NCBI GenBank assembly: GCA_937951695.1
Contig: CALFBL010000077.1
Coordinates: forward strand, 1-11,355
DNA from: an uncultured Granulosicoccaceae bacterium
GTDB taxonomy: Bacteria > Pseudomonadota > Gammaproteobacteria > Granulosicoccales > Granulosicoccaceae
Length of the DNA: 11,355 bases
Reading direction: 5' to 3'
Under the pieces are notes generated by a model that was given only the letters and a program-made list of their open reading frames with translations, had not been told where the DNA came from and searched no databases. Numbering within the stretch: position 1 is the stretch's first letter; each line of letters begins with the position of its first letter. Shown piece by piece: positions 6,084 to 11,355 of the stretch. The translations under genes and the position numbers were made by a program.

Positions 6084-9000
6084 TTATTGACCAGATGATC
6101 CGTCCGAATTCGAGCCTGAGCCATTGGCCACCGGGGCCGGTGTTTTCACATCCGGAACTGTGCGCGAGGCAAAGCCTTTACGAGCGGGTTTGGCAGTCGG
6201 TTTTGAGGCCGAATCGGTGGTGGCGTTTGCCGCCGCGTCCGCACTGGCTGCCAGTGAACGAACCGAGCTTTTCAGCTCACTGGGCTGTCGAGGTGACAAA
6301 CTCGTAGATTCTTTTTTGTCGCCACTCGAGTCACTGGCCTGAGCGGTGCGACGTGAACGATTCAGATTCGATCCCTGCCGCGACCGGCGAGCGCCACTTT
6401 TTGCCTCAACCGAGTCAGACCCGTTGGTCGGTTCGGAACCGTCAACTTGACTCGCGTCTGCGGTTGTCGCCTGCTTCTTACTAGCCGCTACCGCGGGCGT
6501 CGTGTTGGAGGTTGGCGTATCGGCACCAGACGCGGCCGCTGGTTTGGGTTTGTCTGCTTTGGAAGCTGCCGATCGTGCGGGTTTACGGCGCGTTTTTGTG
6601 ACATCCCTGTCGCCGCTGTCTGAGGCGGCATCAGCGGTTGTGACAGCCGGGTTTGTTGACGCGGTTTCTGCCTCGCTTGTAGCCGGCTTCGCTGGCGCTT
6701 CGTCTGTTGTTGCCTTCGTGTCCTGCGCTTCGGTAACGCCCTTAGTTTCCTTTACATCGTTTACTTCCCTGTTCGCCTGTGCGACTGCACCGTTCGATGA
6801 TCGGGATGGCTTTCTGGCTAATCGGCTCGGCGTTGACGGGGTCAAAGCCGGTGCTGAATCACTGGCGGCAGGACCGTCAGCGGAAGCGGCTACGGAAGAA
6901 TCGGTCGCTGCAGCGTTGCTGGAAGCCTCGGCTGCCGGTGCATCTTTTTTTGATTCGACACGTTGACGACGGCGGCCCGGACCTCGACGTCGGCGTGAAT
7001 CGCGAGCCTCATCTGAGTTGTCCTCTTTGTCGGGGTTTTCCGTCTGTTTGGATACACCTACGGTTTCAGACGCGGCGACAGACCGACCCTCTGAGCCGTT
7101 GGCAGCAGCGGTTGCCTGCAACGATTCATCGCTGACAGCGGATCGCGGCGCCACGCCATTGGTTCGCGGATGATTTTTTTTAGCGGCGGTGCTTGTCTCG
7201 CCGGAAGCGGCGTTGGACACAGCGGAATTCTCCGAGTCGTTGGCTGCAGGCGAATCTTTCACTGACGATTCGTCGTTGTTTCGATTATCGCTGCCGCGGC
7301 CTCGTCCACCACGACCCCTTGCGCCGCGACTACGACGCGGCTTGCGAGTGCTTTCGGTGCCTTCGGTGTTTTGAGATTCGACATTGGCAGCTTTTGGTGC
7401 ACCCTTGGAAGCGGCTTCATTATCGGTTGACTTCTCGACTCGATAATTCGTGTTCGCAGCGCCGTTGGCGGCCTTCTTGCCGCGGCCACGACCGCGCCCC
7501 CGTGCGGGTTGAGCTGACTCGTCAGCCTCGTCACGGCTCTTCGTATTGCCGTCTGCGTTGTTGTTACGGCCACTTGCACCACGGGTCTTTCGCGGATTGT
7601 GGTTCTGCTGATTACGACCGCCGCGACGAGCCGTCGCCCGGATTTTTGGCTCGCTCTTGGTCGGCGTAGCCTCACTGGTGTCTTCATCGACAACGGGTGA
7701 GAACAGGGATGTGACGCGTCCGATGATGCCTCGCAACCCACCGGATTGATCCGGTGTTTCGGCGGCGGTGCTAGCGTTCGCGCCTGGCTTCTGGATGGGC
7801 TGTGGAGCCGGCGCATTGGGTCTCACCGTGCTTACCGCTGGCTGTTCAACTGCGACACTTTCCGATTTTTTCGGGCTGTAACTCTCGGCGTGATCAGCGG
7901 GCAGTTCAAAACTTTTCTTGCTCAGACTCTCGTGTTCATCGTCCGATTGACGAATGCGCTCGATGTTGTAGTTCGGTGTTTGCAGGGTTGGGTTGGCCAC
8001 AATTAACATCAAGACATCGCATCGACCTTCAATCTCGGTCAGGTTTTGACGTTTTTCATTGAGCAAATAGGTAGCAACTTCAACGGGCACATCCGCAACC
8101 ACCCGTGCGGTGTTGTCTTTCATTGCGTCTTCTTCTAACAAACGCAAGATTGATAAGGCGGCGGACTCCACAGTTCGAATCGTTCCGGCCCCGTGGCAGC
8201 GTGGGCAGACATTGTCGGTGCCTTCGCCCAATGAAGGTCTGAGCCTTTGCCGTGACATTTCCAGTAAGCCAAACCGTGAGATACGGCCGACCTGAACGCG
8301 CGCACGGTCGTGTTTAAGTGAGTCGCGCAGGCGATTCTCAACTGCACGCTGACTTTTGTTGGATAACATGTCAATAAAATCAATCACCACCAAGCCACCT
8401 AAATCGCGAATGCGCAGCTGACGAGCGACCTCTTCGGCCGCTTCCAGATTGGTGTTGGCGGCAGTCTCTTCGATATCGCTGCCTTTGGTGGCGCGCGCTG
8501 AATTGATGTCGATAGAAATCAGTGCTTCGGTGTGATCGATGACTAATGCCCCACCAGAAGGCAATCGAACTTCGCGATTGAACGCCGATTCAATCTGCGA
8601 CTCAATCTGATAACGATTAAACAAAGGAACATCATCGTTATACAGCTTGAGTTTTCGCTCGTTTTTAGGCATGTACATGCGGATAAACTCCGCTGCCTGG
8701 TCAAAGGTGGCTTGCTCATCGGCAATAATTTCGCCAATATCGCCGCGAAAATAATCGCGCAAACCGCGCACAATGATGTTGCTTTCCTGATAAATCAGAA
8801 ACGGTGCCTTACGACCGTCGGATGCCTCCAGAATGGCCTTCCAAATGTCAGCTTGATAGTCCAGATCCCATTGCAGCTCTTCGGTGCTGCGACCGATTGC
8901 CGCGGTGCGGGCGATCATGCCCGTGCCGTCGGGCACATTGACACCGGCAATGGCATCGCGCAATTCGTTGCGATCATCGCCTTCGATGCGGCGCGAGATA

Positions 9001-9416
9001 CCGCCGGCACGAGGGTTGTTTGGCATCAGCACGAGGAAGCGCCCCGCGAGACTGATGTAGGTGGTGAGCGCTGCACCTTTGGTGCCGCGCTCTTCCTTTT
9101 CAACCTGAACGACCAGCTCAGTGCCTTCTCTCAGCACTTCTTTGATGCGTGAGCGGGAGACTTCCTCACCTTTTGCGTTGGTCAGGTATTGTTTGGCAAT
9201 CTCTTTAAACGGTAAAAAACCGTGGCGCTCTCCACCGTAATCGATGAAGGCTGCTTCGAGGCTAGGCTCGACGCGGGTAATCTTGGCTTTATATATATTG
9301 GATTTTTTTTGCTCTCGCTGTTTATGCTCGATGTCTAAATCGATTAACTTCTGGCCATCGACGATGGCGACACGCAACTCTTCTTCGTGGGTTGCGTTGA
9401 TCAGCATTCTTTTCAT
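6084..9416 (-). CDS. rne: Ribonuclease E
   Basis: RNase E is the essential endoribonuclease that starts mRNA decay and processes rRNA and tRNA precursors at the inner membrane, and it scaffolds the degradosome. The N-terminus MKRMLINATHEEELRVA and the S1 RNA-binding domain (about 35-125) match the family. The DNase I-like core has catalytic Asp303 (SIDINSARAT) and Asp346 (VVIDFIDM), and the zinc-link CPRC is at 404-407; all have the same numbers as E. coli. Residues 559-574 (GGLRGIIGRVTSLFSP) look like the amphipathic membrane-targeting helix. The tail (about 575-1110) is disordered, rich in Ala, Ser and Thr, with Arg/Gly patches near 595-617, 637-648, 691-708 and 805-820. I see no recognisable RhlB, enolase or PNPase docking sequence. 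The total of 1110 residues is close to the E. coli length. The gene is divergent from rluC, as in E. coli. Autoregulation through its long leader is expected. Confidence 0.98.
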   Translation of the reverse strand: MKRMLINATHEEELRVAIVDGQKLIDLDIEHKQREQKKSNIYKAKITRVEPSLEAAFIDYGGERHGFLPFKEIAKQYLTNAKGEEVSRSRIKEVLREGTELVVQVEKEERGTKGAALTTYISLAGRFLVLMPNNPRAGGISRRIEGDDRNELRDAIAGVNVPDGTGMIARTAAIGRSTEELQWDLDYQADIWKAILEASDGRKAPFLIYQESNIIVRGLRDYFRGDIGEIIADEQATFDQAAEFIRMYMPKNERKLKLYNDDVPLFNRYQIESQIESAFNREVRLPSGGALVIDHTEALISIDINSARATKGSDIEETAANTNLEAAEEVARQLRIRDLGGLVVIDFIDMLSNKSQRAVENRLRDSLKHDRARVQVGRISRFGLLEMSRQRLRPSLGEGTDNVCPRCHGAGTIRTVESAALSILRLLEEDAMKDNTARVVADVPVEVATYLLNEKRQNLTEIEGRCDVLMLIVANPTLQTPNYNIERIRQSDDEHESLSKKSFELPADHAESYSPKKSESVAVEQPAVSTVRPNAPAPQPIQKPGANASTAAETPDQSGGLRGIIGRVTSLFSPVVDEDTSEATPTKSEPKIRATARRGGRNQQNHNPRKTRGASGRNNNADGNTKSRDEADESAQPARGRGRGRGKKAANGAANTNYRVEKSTDNEAASKGAPKAANVESQNTEGTESTRKPRRSRGARGRGGRGRGSDNRNNDESSVKDSPAANDSENSAVSNAASGETSTAAKKNHPRTNGVAPRSAVSDESLQATAAANGSEGRSVAASETVGVSKQTENPDKEDNSDEARDSRRRRGPGRRRQRVESKKDAPAAEASSNAAATDSSVAASADGPAASDSAPALTPSTPSRLARKPSRSSNGAVAQANREVNDVKETKGVTEAQDTKATTDEAPAKPATSEAETASTNPAVTTADAASDSGDRDVTKTRRKPARSAASKADKPKPAAASGADTPTSNTTPAVAASKKQATTADASQVDGSEPTNGSDSVEAKSGARRSRQGSNLNRSRRTAQASDSSGDKKESTSLSPRQPSELKSSVRSLAASADAAANATTDSASKPTAKPARKGFASRTVPDVKTPAPVANGSGSNSDGSSGQ
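7695..7742 (-). other. RNase E membrane-targeting amphipathic helix (residues 559-574)
   Basis: This segment encodes GGLRGIIGRVTSLFSP within an otherwise disordered Pro/Ala-rich linker. It alternates bulky hydrophobic and basic or small residues and ends in LFSP. It sits almost where E. coli RNase E has its membrane-binding segment A (GLLSRFFGALKALFSG, about residue 565). The match in position and pattern suggests the enzyme is anchored to the inner membrane. Assignment is by analogy. Confidence 0.7.
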
Positions 9417-9424
9417 TGTATGGG

Positions 9425-9444
9425 GAGTCCGTTGCCGGGAACTC
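9425..9444 (-). promoter_or_regulatory. Small hairpin just upstream of the rne start codon
   Basis: On the minus strand, GAGT pairs with ACTC. Inside it CCG pairs with CGG around a GCAA tetraloop, with a two-base TC bulge. It ends 8 nt before the rne ATG and includes the only Shine-Dalgarno-like bases (CGGA), so it could modulate ribosome access. The stem is short. Confidence 0.35.
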
Positions 9445-9489
9445 TAGGATGATCGTGCTGGAGTGTGTGTTATTCGCAAACAGCATCGA

Positions 9490-9517
9490 TGCTTTGCTTG
9501 GGAGCCCGAACAAAGCA
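9490..9517 (-). promoter_or_regulatory. Imperfect hairpin in the rne leader, candidate autoregulatory element
   Basis: TGCTTTG pairs with CAAAGCA (7 bp). The 14-nt interior can extend the stem through a wobble pair, an A-T pair, a mismatch and GG/CC around a GCTC loop. It lies about 75-100 nt before the rne start codon. It is a position-based candidate for the role of the E. coli rne leader hairpins; sequence similarity to them was not assessed. Confidence 0.4.
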
Positions 9518-9638
9518 AGGAACTGGCAAATAAGTAACTCAAATATCACGTCAGGATTGGATCCGGCATGTGGTTGTAAAAACTCGATGCGAGGGTATGA
9601 TTGTGTCCGTCACACCGAATGCGCCACCTTAAAGCTTA

Positions 9639-9658
9639 ACCTGCATAAAATTGCAGGT
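9639..9658 (-). promoter_or_regulatory. Perfect 7-bp hairpin in the rne leader
   Basis: ACCTGCA (9639-9645) and TGCAGGT (9652-9658) are exact inverted repeats around a 6-nt A/T-only loop, an accessible AU-rich target of the sort RNase E cleaves. There is no T-run, so it is not an intrinsic terminator. CCACCT at 9624-9629 can compete for the right arm. Confidence 0.45.
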
Positions 9659-9700
9659 GGGCCGCAGGGCGATCGCTTATCAGTTGTTCAAATGTTGGAA

Positions 9701-9714
9701 TATTCAATTGAATA
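9701..9714. repeat. 14-bp perfect palindrome, possible operator or leader stem
   Basis: TATTCAATTGAATA reads identically on both strands. It lies about 80-90 bp inside the predicted rne leader and about 190 bp before rluC. It could be a binding site for a dimeric regulator, or a 5-bp RNA stem with an AAUU loop. No second copy was noticed in the window. Confidence 0.3.
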
Positions 9715-9767
9715 CCAGCCAGGAGGCGGTGCGGTTTGTGCCGCGTATTGGTGCAATCCGGGCTATA

Positions 9768-9791
9768 GGCCGGCGAGCCAATACGCCGGCC
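9768..9791 (-). promoter_or_regulatory. GC-only 8-bp hairpin at the predicted 5' end of rne mRNA
   Basis: GGCCGGCG (9768-9775) and CGCCGGCC (9784-9791) are perfect inverted repeats around an 8-nt loop. With the predicted start at 9794, the rne transcript would have only three unpaired bases before this very stable stem. Such 5'-terminal stems are known to hinder 5'-end-dependent decay. Confidence 0.55.
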
Positions 9792-9799
9792 GGTAAGGT

Positions 9800-9828
9800 A
9801 ATATAGCAGCGGCGCGATGTTTGGGCAA
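9800..9828 (-). promoter_or_regulatory. Sigma70-type promoter for rne
   Basis: On the minus strand, TTGCCC (9823-9828) is followed by exactly 17 nt and then TATATT (9800-9805). TGC directly before the -10 makes it an extended -10 element. Start would be the A at about 9794. The resulting leader length, about 378 nt, agrees with the E. coli rne leader (361 nt), which supports the call independently. Confidence 0.65.
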
Positions 9829-9899
9829 TTCATTCCCACCGATTAAGTGTCGTCCAAGACATATTAGCCGCTGCTTACCCGTAGGTTCCAGCAAATATC

Positions 9900-10847
9900 A
9901 TGCAAAATCAATCCGCGCCGAACGGTCAAAGAGTCCAGCACATGACGGTCACGACTGATGATTCTGGCCAAAGACTGGACAATTGGCTATTGCGTATAGC
10001 CAAAGGTGTACCAAAAAGCCACGTCTATAAGTTAGTCAGAAGCGGCGAGGTGCGAATCAATGGCGGCCGTGTCAAGGTGTCGGTGCGACTGAAGGCAGGC
10101 GATGTGGTGCGGGTGCCACAGATGCGTGTTCGCGCCGCCGCCGTCAGGGTGCCCGATCAGCTGTGTCAGGTGCTCAGAAATTCGATCGTGCTCAATGACG
10201 AAGATTTTCTGGTGGTGAACAAGCCGGCTGGCATCGCGGTCCACGCTGGCACTGGATTGCGGTTTGGGGCAATAGATGGGTTGCGTCAGGCCTTCGATAA
10301 TCCGCAGATGGAGCTGGTGCACCGGCTCGATCGGGGCACCAGTGGGGCCTTGCTGGTGGCAAAATCCCGCGCGGTGTGCCGAGCATTACAACAGCAATTC
10401 AGGACACGTGTGGTCGGTAAGCAATACCTTGCGCTGGTCGGTGGTCGGTGGCCGGCATCGCTACGTACGCTGACTGAACCTTTGACCGCCAATGCCGAGC
10501 GCGCCGGTGAGCGACGGGTGGTGATCGACCACGAAAACGGAAAAGCCTCCACCACCCATATCGAGGTGCAAGAACATTTTCAGAACGTATCGCTACTCGC
10601 GGTCACCCTCGATACGGGCCGCACCCATCAAATCAGGGTTCACACCGCCACCCATGGGCACGCGGTTGTAGGCGATGAAAGATATGGCAGCAAGCAGGAC
10701 AATTTGAGTTATCGTCGCATCGGCTTGAAACGAATGTATCTGCATTCGGCGAAGTTATCGTTTCAGTGGCAGCAGCGATCAGTGACTTGCGACGTACCGG
10801 TCGACAACGATTGGATGTGTGCCGTGCAGCTGCTACGTCAAGGTTAA
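9900..10847 (+). CDS. rluC: 23S rRNA pseudouridine synthase RluC (RluA family)
   Basis: RluC converts uridines 955, 2504 and 2580 of 23S rRNA (E. coli numbering) to pseudouridine. The 315-residue protein has an N-terminal S4-like RNA-binding domain (about 23-80, starting GQRLDNWLLRIAKGVPKSHV) and an RluA-type catalytic domain from about 95. The catalytic Asp is Asp144 in HRLDRGTSGALLVAK, the same number as in E. coli RluC. Further family motifs are VVNKPAGIAVHAGTG, GKQYLALV, TGRTHQIRVHTATHGHAVVGDERYG and RMYLHSAKLSF. The start at 9900 gives an N-terminus close in length to E. coli RluC, although its ribosome binding site is poor. An ATG at 9942 with AAAGAG upstream is an alternative that would remove 14 residues. 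The divergent rne-rluC order is that of E. coli. Confidence 0.95.
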   Translation: MQNQSAPNGQRVQHMTVTTDDSGQRLDNWLLRIAKGVPKSHVYKLVRSGEVRINGGRVKVSVRLKAGDVVRVPQMRVRAAAVRVPDQLCQVLRNSIVLNDEDFLVVNKPAGIAVHAGTGLRFGAIDGLRQAFDNPQMELVHRLDRGTSGALLVAKSRAVCRALQQQFRTRVVGKQYLALVGGRWPASLRTLTEPLTANAERAGERRVVIDHENGKASTTHIEVQEHFQNVSLLAVTLDTGRTHQIRVHTATHGHAVVGDERYGSKQDNLSYRRIGLKRMYLHSAKLSFQWQQRSVTCDVPVDNDWMCAVQLLRQG

Positions 10848-10859
10848 TTGTTTTTATAC

Positions 10860-10905
10860 CGCTCACTCATCGAGGCGTGAGCGATCAATAGTGGGTTCGT
10901 GAGCG
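10860..10905. repeat. Inverted and direct repeat of GTGAGCG between rluC and the sppA-like gene
   Basis: CGCTCAC (10860-10866) is an inverted repeat of GTGAGCG (10877-10883), with a 10-nt loop. CGTGAGCG occurs again at 10898-10905, exactly 22 bp (about two helical turns) after the copy at 10876-10883. There is no T-run, so it is not a standard terminator. It could be an operator or a weak RNA hairpin just before the sppA-like start. Confidence 0.3.
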
Positions 10906-10911
10906 TTTGTT

Positions 10912-11355
10912 ATGGCTAGTGATTGGATCGATGACATCGAAGAAGAGGTGAGTGGCGTGGCGCGAGACCGACGCAGCATGGCCGGTACCTTGGCAGAAGA
11001 TCCTGCACGAGTGACAGCAACCGCGAATCTTTTGTTGGTCGACATGGCAGGCGATTGGCTTAAACACAAACGCCGGCGACGCTGGGGCACTTGGCTCTTT
11101 CGGTTGATCGCCTTGTTAATTTTGTTGGCCATTGCGGCCGCACTTCTGGCGCCACTGTTAACCGGTGAGTCAGCCAGCCAAGAACCCTACACGGCAACGA
11201 TATCGCTGACTGGTCCGGTTTTCGAAGGTGGTGAAGCCAGCGCTGAGAGTTTGCGAACCCGTCTACGACAAGCGATGGAGGATGAACCCTCTGCCGGTGT
11301 TCTGTTGCTGATTGACAGCCCGGGTGGAAGCCCGGTGCAAGCAGGGCTTATGTAT
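10912..11355 (+). CDS. sppA: Signal peptide peptidase SppA-type S49 serine protease (partial, C-terminus beyond the right edge)
   Basis: S49 peptidases of this type degrade leftover signal peptides in the inner membrane. The 148 residues seen comprise a charged cytoplasmic N-terminus (about 1-60, with KHKRRRRW just before the membrane), one membrane segment (about 62-84, FRLIALLILLAIAAALLAPL), and the start of the periplasmic domain. TATISLTGPVFEGG and VLLLIDSPGGSPVQAGLMY are typical of the small (about 36 kDa) SppA class; the SPGGS motif is the S49/ClpP-like oxyanion loop. The catalytic Ser and Lys lie further on, outside the window. The ATG at 10912 begins 64 nt after the rluC stop. The ribosome binding site is weak. 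The gene may be co-transcribed with rluC, since no terminator separates them. Confidence 0.9.
   Translation, partial: MASDWIDDIEEEVSGVARDRRSMAGTLAEDPARVTATANLLLVDMAGDWLKHKRRRRWGTWLFRLIALLILLAIAAALLAPLLTGESASQEPYTATISLTGPVFEGGEASAESLRTRLRQAMEDEPSAGVLLLIDSPGGSPVQAGLMY

Larger units (their letters stand above)
9417..9899. other. Divergent rne-rluC intergenic region (483 bp), mostly the rne leader
   Basis: No gene is supported here. Most of it (9417 to about 9794) should be the 5' untranslated leader of rne, about 378 nt, comparable to the 361-nt leader of E. coli rne, where hairpins mediate feedback cleavage by RNase E. It contains a promoter, four candidate hairpins and a 14-bp palindrome, listed separately. 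I did not find a convincing promoter for rluC, nor a strong Shine-Dalgarno sequence for either flanking gene. Confidence 0.65.

Noticed and set aside
6502..6966. 154-residue open frame antisense to the rne tail
   Set aside because: It is a mirror of the Ala/Ser-rich low-complexity rne tail, has no ribosome binding site and shows only repetitive Ala/Ser/Val composition. Other antisense frames at 7193-7669 and 8712-9152 are rejected for the same sort of reason.
7440..7520. Repeated RG-coding sequence as a tandem DNA repeat or mobile element
   Set aside because: It is only a short codon-level repetition encoding Arg-Gly within rne, with no flanking target duplications or longer unit.
9639..9658. 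Perfect hairpin in the intergenic region as an intrinsic terminator
   Set aside because: No T-run follows on either strand, and it sits inside the predicted rne leader rather than after a gene.
9416..9796. 126-residue plus-strand open frame in the rne-rluC gap
   Set aside because: It begins at a TTG, has no Shine-Dalgarno sequence, runs antisense through the predicted rne leader and promoter-proximal hairpins, and has an unstructured composition.
1..11355. A single combined protease system linking the exporter peptidase, the rhomboid and SppA
   Set aside because: The sppA-like gene is on the other strand beyond rne and rluC, and nothing beyond general membrane proteolysis connects the three.

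Overview
The window looks like part of a gammaproteobacterial chromosome. The best evidence is a full-length RNase E whose catalytic half follows Escherichia coli RNase E residue for residue at the key positions (D303, D346, C404, C407). It also has a divergent neighbour of RluC type, as in E. coli, and rluC is followed by an S49 peptidase gene (sppA-like). I cannot assign a genus. There are no tRNAs, rRNAs, insertion sequences, phage genes or CRISPR arrays.

Layout, left to right. (1) Positions 1-4582, minus strand: an ABC transporter operon read leftward. An ATPase is followed after 19 nt by a 661-residue ABC-2 permease with a large C-terminal domain. That gene overlaps a second, similar permease by ATGA; the second one runs off the left edge. 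Each permease has seven predicted membrane segments and then a putative periplasmic domain of the HExxH (gluzincin, M1 / peptidase MA-like) type. The second permease keeps a complete zinc site (HETAH plus a downstream Glu). The first has lost it (HQLLL plus Asp). This is the most unusual part of the window: a paralogous active/inactive pair of exporter subunits with built-in peptidase domains. (2) Positions 4692-5985, minus strand: a rhomboid intramembrane serine protease with an intact active site, preceded by a small membrane-anchored protein of unknown function. (3) Positions 6084-9416, minus strand: rne, RNase E, 1110 residues, with a conserved catalytic half, a membrane-targeting helix and a very long Arg/Ala/Ser-rich disordered tail. 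(4) Positions 9417-9899: a 483-bp divergent intergenic region. It holds a good sigma70-type promoter for rne, a predicted rne leader of about 378 nt and several hairpins, matching the long autoregulatory leader known for E. coli rne. (5) Positions 9900-11355, plus strand: rluC (23S rRNA pseudouridine synthase), then the start of an sppA-type signal peptide peptidase cut by the right edge.

rne and rluC are housekeeping RNA-metabolism genes in a conserved divergent arrangement. The left third holds membrane export and proteolysis genes. The ATPase and two permeases probably form one heterodimeric exporter, and its substrate is unknown. The rhomboid and the small anchored protein share strand and close spacing and may be co-transcribed, but nothing in the sequence ties them to the exporter.
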